Below, one piece after another: positions 35,311 to 47,960 of a DNA stretch of 64,000 bases. The position numbers and the translations under genes were made by a program. How positions within the stretch are numbered: the first letter of the stretch is position 1; each line of letters starts with the position of its first letter. Below the pieces are notes generated by a model that had not been told where the DNA came from, did not search any database, and was given only the letters and a program-made list of their open reading frames with translations. The stretch comes from Micropterus salmoides (lineage: Eukaryota > Chordata > Actinopteri > Centrarchiformes > Centrarchidae): positions 5,482,777 to 5,546,776 of the forward strand of contig NW_024040596.1 in NCBI RefSeq assembly GCF_014851395.1, read 5' to 3'.

Positions 35311-35492
35311 ATACACACAAGCAGGCACTTACATGAACACACTGCCCTTGTAAAAGAAAGTCAGTTGCTTCCTTGTGTTGGGCGGTGTCTTTTTTAAAGC
35401 TTTAATTTTGCCTGGCCAATGTAATGACTGCTTTTAGCAAGGTTTAGCGCAAATACTGTGTATTTGAATCACCATATTAATTAATTAATTAG

Positions 35493-35611
35493 TCATTTAG
35501 CTGATGCTTTTATCCAAAGCGACTTACAATTGCTATACATATGACATAGGTTAAGTGTCTTGCTCAGAGACACATTGGTGGATGTGTCACAGTGGACTTG
35601 AACCCGTCTGC
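35493..35611 (+). repeat. Dispersed teleost repeat, copy 1
   Basis: CATTTAGCTGATGCTTTTAT, then CCAAAGCGACTTACAATTG, then GTGTCTTGCTCAGAGACAC and GGATGTGTCACAGTGG. The same order recurs at 47838-47960. Both resemble a very common interspersed repeat of teleosts. Confidence 0.65.
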
Positions 35612-37351
35612 ACATAAACAACAAGAAATGTCAGTACAAAAATGCTGTGTTGTATGTTTAAAGTAGTTTTAGAAACAGTGTAGCATTACATAGTTTGTCC
35701 GCTACAAATCAGTGACAAGTTTAGTAAAAAAAAAAACACTTTATATCTTATTATATATAAGTATCAAATAAAGATATTAGTATTAGCCTCAAAAATTCCA
35801 AATCAATTAGGCTGCAGTATAGATATGCAAAATTGCTGTAAAGAATATACTGTGGGAAAAGAGCCAGCGGACTATATAGTATAGTTTTGAAGAAGGCCTC
35901 ACTGACAGTACGGCCACAATTCATAAGATAGAGTCTAAGAAAACAGAACACCATCGACTTCGGATGTAAAGACATCTGCCACCGAGATGTGAAGTGTTTA
36001 AAGAGTATGCACGTCAAGACCACTTAACTCAGGCCTGACACGCTCTGGTTTGGATAAGGAGATAGAAGAGGTAACAGGCTGGTATCACATTTTAAGGGTA
36101 CAGCACTTGTTTAATAGCCAGTTAGAGATTACTGCTGTGTTAGAAGTAAAATCTCCTGAGGGAAGCCTGCTAACCCTGTTTGAAATCACCCTATGTTGTT
36201 ATTGAAATCATTATCACAAATATTGCCTTTGACAGAATCAATTTCCTTGTTTTGTGCTCTGTGGTGCCATATCGGCTAAATGTTGCATTCTTCCTTTGCA
36301 ATTCCACCTTCATAGGTCCCCGCACGAAATAAAGCAGGAATGGAAACTGGAGCAGGAAATTGAAAAGAGGGGTCCTGTTGTGTTGTGGAGACCGCTGTGC
36401 CTACTGCTATTTCCTCTGAACATGCCAGTCTCGTACACTCACCAGATGCATGTGTGCCCTTTCTAATAATTCTCACAGTCCTTGAGGGGAAAATTCTGGT
36501 CAGACATGTAAAGCAATATTACCCATAACACTGTTGCTGTTTCAAAGATCGATTACAGTTTTTGTTGTTAGGGCGCTGACATGGCGGTAGTATGCCATTT
36601 GGCATCCTCAGCCCGTCTTGGCTCATTCTTCATGCAGCCCGGTTGGCTGTAGCACTTCAAAGGGCATGCGGCAGGATGGCACACAACAGCTGGCATACAG
36701 CTTGGTGTGTCTGTGTGGTTTACAGGCTGCTCACCAATGTTTACTGAGTGCCAAAGCCAGTTTAGAGTCTCTGCCAATTATAACACTTAGTTTTCAGAGG
36801 TGAAAAGAGAAATGTGAGTAACCACAGTCTGTTTTTGTTACCACAGTCTTCTCTTCTTTTGCCTTATGGGATATGAGCATACAGGGGGAGGCTGAAATAA
36901 TAGGAGATGGAGATTGAAAGGGAAACATACGAGACTAGTTACAAACAACACATTGTAATTAACCCGATTTCAACAAATTAAAAATATACTTGAGATAATA
37001 TGTCTTTTGAAAACATTTATTACTTCTCATTAAGCTTAAAAAACACTACTCATTAAAAATCCCAGTTGGGAGATAACAAACGCTCAGTTTCAACAGCACA
37101 TTTGTCACCACAACGGAAGACAACCTTCATGTAATCAACTGACGGGCCATTATGTAACTGTAGGTGACATTTACACAAGTGTATGACTGTAGGTGTCTGA
37201 CAAGATCATTGCAAAGTCATTGTGTGCCTCTGCGCCCACAGAACAACCTCGTCTGGCAGGTTGGATTGTTTGAAAGTCCTAATTAAGTCTAGGCTGTCTG
37301 GTGTGCCACTGGTCTCCGGGAAACAATTAGCAACAGCCCCAACATGACAGG

Positions 37352-37735
37352 ATGCAGTCCGCCGTTCTTCTGCTGGGTTCACTCACCCTGCTGAGTGGAA
37401 CCTGTGCCACTGACTCCTCACTCGGAAAAACAAACAAACAAACAGTGACGAACTTCGCTGTAAAGGCCTATTCTGTAGCAAATCCAGTGTGTTTATTGTA
37501 TTGTCTTAAGATATATATTGTAATTGCTGATGATTTTGCACTGTACTAATTTGAGATTGTCATTATAAAAAACTATAATAATTATTTGTAAATATCTGTT
37601 TCCAGAAAAAATTAGGGAAGAGTTTGATACATCTGCCATGAAATATCCAGAGGTTGTGCTACATCAGCAAACTGTGCATTACCAGTCTGTTATCAAAGAG
37701 ATGATAGTTGAATTGGTGAATCTAAACCAAGGGTG
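37352..37735 (+). CDS. Possible small secreted protein, two exons (weak)
   Basis: The frame starting at 37352 opens MQSAVLLLGSLTLLSGTCAT, which looks like a signal peptide. An acceptor (GTTTCCAG) near 37600 precedes an open segment reading IREEFDTSAMKYPEVVLHQQ and TVHYQSVIKEMIVELVNL, ending at a TGA near 37733; it has the look of an amphipathic helix. The joining donor is not clear, because the phase required by the second segment does not match the GT at 37449. I do not recognise the family. It may be a small helical secreted protein, a decayed gene, or chance. Confidence 0.22.
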
Positions 37736-39584
37736 AATCTTGATCTTGTGAATCTTGGGCTTTTTGAAATATTGGTTTGCTCAATAACATTTGATAAATG
37801 AACAATAAATACATTTTCATTTATAGCAAATGGTTACACTGTTAGTATCACGGCTTCACACAGACTCTCTGAGGCTCGACTTCAGGTGGTTCCAACAAAC
37901 TGGTTTATTGAACAAAGTTCAACACTATAAGAATCAGTATCAAAGACAAGGATATGGTCAAACTCACGGTAAACAAACACTATGAAATGGCTTGGACACG
38001 AGACGATCTGGCACAGACATCAGGTGGGAGTGTCACTATTTGTTCTTTTCCTCTAATCCCCATTAATACACTTACATGAACTGTAGATTTTAGTAAAGTT
38101 AACAAAAGCTTAACACATAAGGAGGAGGTTGGGATGGCGGAGTGAGTTGCAGCTAGCAAACATGTTGATACGGTGGTGTGAGCAGAGTAAAACCGTCAGG
38201 TTATAAGGCAGCTTTGAACACCTCTCTGAATATGATTGTGTGTCAGCCAGTGGCCAAGCAGCTGCTGAATTAGCCGCTGATGATAACGCATGACTGAAGC
38301 ATCATGAAGCAGATGCAAGTGTGACATTGCCTGAAACACAACGCTCACTTAGAATCAACCGTTCGGCAAATTATTACTTGCAGGACAAAGTTTCTGTTGA
38401 CTCACACGCCAAATAATTATTTATGTAAAAAGGTGACTACTAAAACTATTGTGGAGTGTCAAACGAAACAATATCAACTTCCTCTGATCAGCAATTGTTT
38501 CTGGTTCTTCGGCATTGGCAACTGTCACGTGGTATTAAAACACAACAGTAAGGATGGCGACCTTTGTCACATACCTTCTCTCTCTCACTCTGCATGCTTC
38601 TCTTAATCTTTCACTATGAAATTTAAACAGAAATGTAAACATTGAAAGAGTGCCAAGTGAAACCAGATTCCGCAGAGTATTTTAGGGCTGCCAATTGAAT
38701 CCAAATGAGTCACAGATTGACTATGCCATTCACTGCTGTACATGAATGAGACAATGAAACAGTCACCGCCATTGTATTTAGCAAAGCAAATGAATGGTAC
38801 ATATTTGGTGAGAGATAAGGCAGTGGGATCAGCTGCAGTGGTTGTCCCAGAGTGGCAAAACGAGGCTAATAATGACCAGACCACAAACTGCCTTCTCAGA
38901 GGGAACCTCTACTACAACACTGCCATTTCTAGACATTTAAAGAAGACAAACTCTCTCTGTATATAAAGGGAACAGTTTATCCACTTTGTTAAGGATTACT
39001 GGCAAAATCTGATATGACCGTCAAACTGTGTTTAAAAGATATTTACAAAAAACAGCGTGCGCATGATGTAGCAGTAGAACCCAAAGGAGTTTATTTCAGC
39101 GAGATTAGCAGCACGTGCTGTGGGGACGGCAGTGTTGGTTGGTCTGTCTGTCTGTTGTTTGGTTGTTTGGTCGGTCCATCACTTTGGTCCAGATTGAAAT
39201 ACCTCAACAACATGTTGATGGATTACCATGACATTTTCTGCAGATATTCACAAGAGGATTAAATTCTACTGACTTGAGTGATCTGCTGCCTTTTGTTGTA
39301 ACCCCACCATGAGATTGAGGTAAAATATTTCAACATCTGTTGCACAACCATAAATGTGGGACAGACATTCATGTTCCCCTCGGGACTAATTGTAACAACG
39401 TTGGTGATCCTTAAACAAATATGTTGACCACGGTAAACATTACCTTCCAAACATCAGCACGTTAGCACGGTGATACCATTATTAAGCCGTGCACTGCTGT
39501 GCAGGAGTACAGCTTCATAAAAGTTTGGGAAAGTAAGAATGACATTCTTACATAACTCTCTAGTTATGGTAATAATAACACAAC
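37736..39584. other. Non-coding stretch, no gene seen
   Basis: No exon with supporting splice sites and no clear repeat. Confidence 0.5.
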
Positions 39585-40150
39585 TAACTAGATAATAATA
39601 ATAATAATAATAATAATCCTTATTTGTAGAGCACTTTTCAAAAACAAGTTACAAAGTGCTTTAAGTGTAAGTGTAAAGACAATAATACCCAAGAGACAAT
39701 AATACAAAAAAACAAGATAAAAGCATGAAAACATTGAAAAGACTAAAATACAGATAAATATAAAATTAGTAAAATACAATAAAATAAAAGGGATAAAATA
39801 AAATCAAATAAGATCGGGAAAGGCTCTCCTATAAAAGTATGTTTTAAGAAGGGACTTAAAAGAGTTCACTGACTCAGCCGACCTGATTTCCTCGGGCAGG
39901 CTGTTCCAGAGCCTCGGGGCCCTGACAGCAAACGCTCTGTCCCCTTTAGTTTTCAGTCGAGACTCTGGAACAGACAACAGACCCTGCCCGAGGATCTCAA
40001 GGTACGTGCTGGTGCGTATGGGACTAAAAGTCAGAAATATAACAAGGCGAGAGACCACGAACAGCTTTAAAAGTGATCAATAGAATTTTAAAGTCAATTC
40101 TAAAACATACTGGGAGCCAGTTGGACATCTTTGACAAACAGATTGCTTAA
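39585..40150 (-). mobile_element. 3' end of a non-LTR retrotransposon (LINE)
   Basis: On the - strand a frame (40058-39804) encodes GDRAFAVRAPRLWNSLPEEI and SVNSFKSLLKTYFYRRAF, a sequence typical of the C-terminal end of fish LINE reverse transcriptase polyproteins. Downstream is a 3' UTR ending in a (TTA)n tail (+ strand 39592-39618), as expected for a 5'-truncated insertion. The reverse transcriptase core itself is absent. Confidence 0.75.
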
Positions 40151-42929
40151 ATGAAACTACTTGTAGCATGGGGTTCAACCCGCACGGTGAATACCAGTTC
40201 TCTGCTTAATTTCTTTTCTTAATTTAAAGAACACAATCAAAATGTTTCAAGGGGCTCTACAATCAAAGTTTCCCCAGGTAACATAATAATTAGGAGTGAG
40301 AGACACAGTTGTCCTGGTGGATTTCATTGTTGACTGGAGTGCATGGCTAAATTCCCTGTAGGTGTTCACTGTTTGGCTCCTTCTGTGTACTGAGGCGAGA
40401 GGACAATGGAATTATGCATTGCTTTCACTCATCAGATCCCCAATTTAGACTGATTCACATGAGTGGCAGGTGCACGCATAGTGATTCACCACATTCGAAT
40501 TGGTGCAGATGTAACTTTTTTTCACGCCTTCATTGATGTCGCTACATTATCCATAAATTCCATCCACCATTTATAAAATCTTCTGATTATAATAAATATA
40601 ATAAAATATCTGATTAGAGCGTTCCTTTCTCCAACTTGCTTCTGTGTTCTGTCAACAGAAAAGTGACACTTGCATTGAGCTTGTGTTACTGTGATGTTAT
40701 TCCTCCCGTCTGTGTAGGGGAGTATAACACGCCTGCAGTTATATAATTATGTAACATGATGCAAAGTACAATGGTGCAAGTGTATGTGTGTGTAAGTGTG
40801 TGCCCATGTTTATTGAACCTCTTATGTGATTAGCTGTGGAGGTGAATCATGCAGGCCATGGGTTAAATTACATGAGTGGCTCTTATTTTCAAAGGTCACC
40901 CAATAAGACAATCAGGCAGTGAGTGAAGAGTTGCAGGGTTTTTGTGCGTGTATGTAGGAGATTATCATGACTTTTATGAAGCGTGCTTAAAAGCCATAAT
41001 GAGCGAACAGCACAATGAGTGTAGACTGTAAATGGAATATTTGAGGATCCATGTAACGTTTGTGTACCACCACATTAATGCAAATGTTTTCCTTTTTGCT
41101 ATCATTTGTATCTCTCAAGGGATAGGGTTTGAATTGGTGAGCTGCAGGGTTATTGCTTGGTTTTTACTGTATTGTGTTTTATTTTATTCTTAAGGATTTG
41201 CCTATATGTTTATTAATGGAAACTTGGAATCGCGAAACTGAGTCAAGCCACAATAAGGGTGTTATTAATGTAGCGTAATCTGAACTGTCTATGCTGTACA
41301 AGGCAACAACAAAACAAACACAATGTGAGTATTTATCCAGCGGGTTTAAGTGCACAGCCCCAGTTATGTAATAGATGATAATCCGCTGTTACCATAGTAA
41401 TGCTGCTCACCACTGGCATGGAGATTGCACTGTGGTAAAAGTAAGAATCAAAGCTCCCTTCCCACCTCGCTGTCATGCCTCGTGCTCTCTTTCTGTGCAC
41501 TAATGTGTTGGTGTTGTTGGTGGATCAGAGCTGTATTCTGTTTATCACACTGTCACAGGACTTTGACTCTGCTGGAATCATTCTCCACAACGCTTAGCTC
41601 CTTACGGGTGTTCCTGAGCACCATTGTTGTTGCCGGTTTGTTAACAAGCATGGAATCTGGAACCTAGACATCCAAAATGTACTGTATTTGTTTGTTTCAG
41701 GTTCTGCATAAGTATTCAGAACCTGGAGGACCAACATTTGCTGTAACAAAACAAGGGTTTGTTTGATTCCAGAAACAAGCAAGCACCTAATCCACTGAAA
41801 TAACACATTTCATCTTCTTATGTTGAACTCTTAAGCCTAATCTAATGAAAAACACGAAATAAAGAACTGAGTGAAAATTGAGAATCAAACTGGTCAACGC
41901 CTTTTCTATTATTCTAAGCATCTTTATAGCTGGCAAAGCAGTAAGGATGTCCAGTCAGTGATGTCTCATTATCACAGGGCATTACTGGTCGTGGAGAGGG
42001 CTAGCATATGACATGGGATTGTAGGATAGGCAGGTTTGGGAATCTTTTACATATGACTAAAACCTAAACTGAGAGATGACAGTTAAATGTATATTTTCAG
42101 GACAAATATTACTTATCCATCTCAATTATTTAATAATGCATTGTGATGCAAATGGTAAAAAGAAACAGAAAACGAGATCAAGGAGGTATGACTATTTAGT
42201 CATGTCATGAACTGCAGAACAAAGTATAAGGACATGCGATGTTGACGTGTCCATGGTCATGCCAACAGAACTGCATTGAAAATCTGAGACAGAGAGGAAG
42301 AAAGAGAGAGAAACACATGAGGGAATATACAATGGGGAGATGGTACATGTGCAGGCAGGGATAAATACAGTCATCTGAGGGCTCCTCAGTGTCAGGAGAC
42401 CCACGAGGGATCACTGAAACCATACACATCTGAACTACTGCCACCGTGCCTGGCTTGGCTTAACAGGATTGGCTGGTGTGTTGTGGCTTGGATATCATTA
42501 ATCCCTCTTATCCACTTACTGCACCTTAAACTGTGGAGAAAGGATATATAGCAAGCTGTTGCTATCTTCTGTTGGCGATCCCTTCTTTAAACCTGTGACA
42601 GAGGAAAACCATGTTACATCCAAAACCACTTATGTGCGCTTTACAGAGTTTTGAATTACATTCCACAGCTCCAGTCATTCGTACACGGGTTAAAGGATTG
42701 CTTCCGTTGATTAGCTGCATGCCAGGTGTTAGTCAGGTGATATTTCTATTGTATTGCATTGCATTGCATTGTATATTTAACTTTTCATCATCCTTTTATT
42801 CTTTTGTGTTCTCAGATCAGGTCCCATAAACCCGACTATCTACTTGAAGTTGCAGTACTGTGAGTTAGTGTCCCAGGTTCCAACCTGACCAGAAACAATT
42901 GAGGCCTGTGTTACCTCCATGTATATAAT
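40151..42929. other. Non-coding stretch, no gene seen
   Basis: No exon and no clear repeat beyond short simple runs, such as (GCATT)n-like units at about 42748-42775 just beside this stretch. Confidence 0.5.
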
Positions 42930-43035
42930 AAAAATAACAACAAAAACAATCTTTATTTATAGAGCACTTTTCATAAACAAGTTACAAAGTGCTTTGACAA
43001 GTGCAAAGGCAATAAAACAAATAAAAACAAATACA
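42930..43035 (-). repeat. Second fragment of the LINE 3' end
   Basis: CTTTATTTATAGAGCACTTT, then AACAAGTTACAAAGTGCTTT: the same block as at 39617-39665, so a second, shorter truncated copy in the same orientation. Confidence 0.65.
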
Positions 43036-45345
43036 AATATGTGCATGTAGCTGTTCACATCAGATATTGGTTACAGGTTTAACTACTTCTTAGTCTTCAT
43101 GTTGTATGATGGCCAGCAGGGTTGCGTCTTGCCCTTGACTACTGCATGTGTGTTGTGTCTCCCTTCAGGTCCTGGCAGCGGAGTTTACATTAGTGCAATG
43201 GGTTGCACCTGGCCAGTCCATCCAGGAGGCATTTAGGATCAGCCATCCCTATTTTTCCATGCTCTCACTTCATCTCTGGCTCTCCCCCTTGCACCACACG
43301 GTTTCTTTTATTTTGTTTGATCACAAACACCCCTGACTGACCATGTCATGCATTACATTAATGTTTTCTGTTATAATTTCTGTTCTTCTCAGTGTAACTG
43401 TATGCCTCAGCCATGATAGTTAAATAACATTCTGGACATTCAGGCACTAACTGCACTGTAACAATATCTTGTGTCACCATATGGAAATACAAGAGATTTT
43501 ATAAAATTAATTACTTCTAAAGTAAATACAAAATCATCCACACCGACTACAGTGTTATGGTCCTTGATGGATGAAGTCCTCGAACAGTGTTAACTATCTA
43601 CTTTAATATGCTTAGCATGTTTTGATCTGACAGCTGATGGCAGAAGAACAAATTCCAGCCAGCAGGTCTGTTTCCCATTCCTACAGTATTAATTGATCTA
43701 CAGTATAGCAATCAGTATGCATGCAGATCTTGCATACAAACACCCTAATCCAGAGTCACTAATCTTGCTGTTCACAATCATGTATAAAACTCACTTGAGT
43801 CTGAAAGAAAGTTGTCTCTGTGCTGGACCAGTGGGTCAGATCACTGAGCTGAGCATTCATGACAGAAATGACTAAAACCCTGGGCCTTAATTAAGTTAGC
43901 TGGATGCACAAACACACGCCCTGTTAGCCTTTTCCCTTCTTCTGTGGGTGGCTGAAATCTTGAAATTAAATAAGATAATGGAAAAGAGGAACATTATTAG
44001 ATTATTCGAAAAGGGTTACAAGTGAAACCCTGTTCTCTCACAGTAGTACATCGCAGTACCAGCTCTTTCCCCTGTTTATCATGTGTGCCATATTTGCATC
44101 CCCTGGCATCTATCCTCTGCTCCTCTGTCCCACTTCGAATTGCATTAATGTGCGGCGTGCGAATGTGCCAACGTTAGCTTATCTCTTAAAAAGATAATGC
44201 TGTGCTCTCTGGAGAACGCTCAGCTATCGTGGGTTTGGAAGAATTGATCTTCCCGTCATAACGTCCAGGAAATCCATCCACTGCTGTCAAAGCAATATTA
44301 CAATAAAGGTATACAGTGTGTGTTTCCTGCAGATCTTGGATGACTCGGGAGCTCAAATGTAATTATTAGTTGTGTCTGGAAGAAATGCAGCCAGATTTGA
44401 TGAAGCAGGTGTTTTGAAAGGCCTGTATTGGCATTTTTGGAGGGTTGTTGACAGCGTTTGGGTGCATAAGCAGCTGTTGGAATTAATTGTGGCTTATTAG
44501 TATTTTGGTGCAATGAAGACGAAATGCATATTGTTTTTTCTGATAAAAACTAGAACAAAGCCATATGCTTTTAATGCAAATTATGATATTCTGGTCCGTC
44601 TGCCGAAGCTTTCAGCTCAATCTCTGTGTGGATTGCAGTTTCTACTTTGTGTTTCTCAGCAAATAGAGTATGGTTATATAAAAGTGTTTGGGATCCCTTT
44701 TGTAACAAATTGATAAATGACCAAATTATTATTTGATGGTAAATTCATGTCCAGTTTTTCATAGGCCTCCTTAATTCCTCTCAAAACAAGTCATATGACA
44801 TCTTGTTGTGAAAATCTTGGAGCAAACCCATCCAACTCTAAAGTGATATCTGAGACAAAAAATTACTTTGGAAGTATTGCAAATGAAAACAAAAACGTGC
44901 TTGTCATAGTATTTAGGTTTCCAATTGCATTCCAATGAGCGAAGCTTTCCTATAAAAGCCTCTACTTTCTGTCACTTGTTTTTCTGAAGCTCAAATGGGT
45001 GTCACCAATCCTGACAAGGCTGACAAGACAAGTGCCAACACAGGTGAGAATAAGTTTCTCTTGCCACATTTACTTGTCATTCAAACTCTTATAAAAATAT
45101 AAGAGCGTTGTCTATGTCTATGTTGCTATTCTGAGGCTTGGTAAAGACTTGGTGTTGAGGGACGGTTTCCTTTCAGTCTCTCTACATCCAAGATAACCCA
45201 CTCTGTGAGACTGTACCTTAAGCAAAGTGGTCACATCAGCATGCTAAAACAGACTTAGTTTTTGGACTGATTTATACTTAAAATGTATTTCCAATTTACT
45301 GTGTTCCAATTTTATTAGTCATATTCTCCATTTTATACTTTAAAT
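43036..45345. other. Non-coding stretch, no gene seen
   Basis: No exon with supporting splice sites; AT-rich sequence. Confidence 0.5.
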
Positions 45346-45569
45346 GACCAGTGTTTAGGATTTAGTGGCATCGATTCCGCATCTTGCAACCAACTGAATA
45401 CCCCTCACCTCACCCTCCCCTTCTAAGTATGTAGGAGAACCTACGGTGGCTGCAAAACTTGCCAAAAACCTCTCAGTCAGTGTTCTGGGCTACTGTGAAA
45501 CATGGCAGTGCAACATGGCAGACTGCGTGGAAGAGATATAAAAGGGCTCATTGTAAGGTAACGAAAATG

Positions 45570-45722
45570 GGTGGCCCAGTAGCTCACTTAGTGGAGAGCA
45601 CACCACGTTTCAGGGCTGGATCCTTGTCACGGCGGCCTGTGCATGAGTCCGGCCTGGGCCCCTCTGCTGCGTGTCATTCCCCTCTCTCTCCCCTGCCTTT
45701 CTTGTCTCTCTCTGCTGTACTG
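45570..45722 (+). mobile_element. tRNA-derived SINE
   Basis: GGTGGCCCAGTAGCTCACTT is an A-box-like start, GAGTCCGGCCTG stands where the B box is expected in decayed form, and the body ends with GCTGCGTGTCATTCCCCTCT and a CT-rich tail, a layout common to fish SINEs. Confidence 0.65.
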
Positions 45723-45754
45723 TCACATTTAACAGTAACAATAACAATATTTTT

Positions 45755-45912
45755 TTTCATGTCATTATGCACACTGGTTGTCTATGTGTGGCCCTGCGAT
45801 GGACTGGCGACCTGTCCAGGGTGTACCCCGCCTTTCGCCCGATGTAAGCTGGGATTGGCTCCAGCCCCCCGCGACCCTGAAGGAAGGATAAGCGGTTGAC
45901 GATGGATGGATG
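45755..45912 (+). repeat. LINE 3'-end block with GATG tail
   Basis: CCTGCGATGGACTGGCGACC, then TGTCCAGGGTGTACCCCGCC, then GGCTCCAGCCCCCCGCGACC, ending in a GATGGATG tail. This is one of the most common retroelement 3' ends in teleosts. Confidence 0.8.
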
Positions 45913-47837
45913 GATTCTACACTAATGAAAACATACTTATAAATGTTATATTCCATTTCTGCCATATTCTGCCATTAGATCCCACTAAATCATACACACT
46001 GGTCTTTCAAACAAGGTTCAAACACACACAGAATCTTTTTCAGGTTGCTCCTCTTTCTGGATCAAGTCAAAGCCTGATATCCCCTACCTCTTCTTTCTGA
46101 TCTCAGACACAGCAAGCTCCACTCTGTCCATTTGTTGGGTGTAACCAGCTACAGCTGACAGGAGCAATTACGTAGAGATCAATAAGTGAACCAAAGGACA
46201 AAGAAAGTTTTGGGTTTGATTTGTGCAGGCTGGTTCTACTGTTCAGAGAAAGTGAAACTCAGAGAGTTATTGCCACGGAGGTGAAAATGGCACAGAACAG
46301 GGTTTAGCTGGACTGGGAAACATGCTCATGCTCAATCTGTCTGGATCTACAGAAGAATCCGGTGGCTATTTCCCTGAGGTCAAAGCTAGTGCATGAGCTA
46401 TATTAAAAGTTTCTGGGATGAAGAGGATCAGAAGACAATCCACAGCTGTCCTCAGTGTAGACAGGCCTTTAGACCGAGGCTTGCCCTGGAGAGAAATGTG
46501 CAATTTTAATAGAGGAAGTGAAGAAGACTGGGCTCCAAGCTGCTCCTGCTGATCACTGTTATGCCAGGCATGAAGATGTCAGGCTGGATCCAAACACTGC
46601 ACACACACAGGTCAGAGGGGAACAGAAACGAATTATGAGTGAAATGCTGTCATATTCAAAGACAGATTCACTCATTGGTGGCAGGTCCTGCGTGCAGAGT
46701 GTCTGACTGGACGTTGTTACTGGGAGGTGCAACGTAGAGGGGAGGGGTTTTTATAGCAGTTACATACAAGAATATTAGCAGACCAGGGAGCTGAAATAGA
46801 TATGGATTTGAATTCGGTGACTAATCTCGGTCAATAACTTGTTCCAATTCAGACATAACAAAATGAAAACTTCCCTCAGGTCCTCAGTCTTCCAGAGCAG
46901 GAGTGTACCTGCAGTGCGGGTAGTTAGTTCGTCTACAGCGTCTCTGAAAGCAGGACTCTCTTCCACCACATTCATTCAGCCTTTCTTTCCTGGACTTTGG
47001 CTTGATGATTTGCTTGGCACTAGGACAACAGCTGAGCTGAGAATTTTTACTGTCAAAGGACCTTGCAATTCTGTAGGTGACACTTTCTTTGGTCATCTAT
47101 GGTGACTGCTCATGCCAACAACCCCTAGCTTGCTGTTTATGTCTCCCAAGCATACTGGTAATGTAAATTAAATTTTACATCACCAGGAGGGAACTTCAAA
47201 ATGGGATAAAAATAAACTTTCAAGGGGACCGCATTGCAAATTGCATTACTAAGGATGTAATGAAATGTTTAAAAGTAAAAAAAGAAACTGAAAAAAAGGA
47301 AAGTAGCTATTTAATTGGAAAATGGTTGCCCTGAGATAGAAATTTGAATATGGAAAATTAGATTGAAAAACCTGAAATGTAAAACTTAAAAGCTTAACTT
47401 AAAATGCTAAAGTAGTTTGTTTTATACCTGCAAAAGTATTGACATTCTCAGCGGTTCCAAATTGTACCTAACAAACATCTCACAGAGCCGTGAGCATGGC
47501 TGTAGAGTATTTGAGATGTTTATTGTAAATATTTTGTGGGGGGCATGATTGTCAGCAATTATTGTAGTGCTGAAACTGACTGATGGATGTGGGATGCTTT
47601 TACAGGCAAGGAGGAAGCCATGTGATATAGTTAAGAGTTCATACAGACCAAGTTGTTATGGAGCAATCACATGGGTAGAATGAAGTGTATGTATTTAATA
47701 ACAGTTCACTGTCTGTAAGTAAAAGCAATGATTTGCTCTAAGATGGCAGGAAGAACACTGGACGATGCTAACTTGGATATTGCCTTGTTTTCACACACAG
47801 TGACAGTCCATGCAAGAAAGTTTAAAGAAGTATACAT

Positions 47838-47960
47838 TACATTTTAGCTGACACTTTTATCCAAAGCAACTTACAATTGCTATACATGTCAGAGGTCACA
47901 CTCCTCTGGAGCAACTAGGGGTCAAGTGTCTTGCCCGGGTCTCTCACACCATCACCATAC
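47838..47960 (+). repeat. Dispersed teleost repeat, copy 2
   Basis: ATTTTAGCTGACACTTTTAT, then CCAAAGCAACTTACAATTGC, then TGTCAGAGGTCACACTCCTC and CAACTAGGGGTCAAGTGTC. It is the partner of the copy at 35493-35611 and in the same orientation. Confidence 0.65.

Larger units (their letters stand above)
30276..37340. other. Non-coding stretch, no gene seen
   Basis: AT-rich. It contains microsatellites at 32651-32674, 33733-33781 and 35261-35309 and a dispersed repeat at 35493-35611. An AAATAAAGACT near 32500 could be a stray polyadenylation signal. No convincing exon. Confidence 0.5.
45346..46004. mobile_element. Non-autonomous DNA element carrying nested insertions
   Basis: The left end reads GACCAGTGTTTAGGATTTAG and the right end, on the other strand, reads GACCAGTGTGTATGATTTAG; both continue TGG-ATC. 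The flanking arms are typical of a common percomorph MITE. Between the arms lie a tRNA-type SINE (45570-45722) and a LINE 3' end block (45755-45912). Confidence 0.7.
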
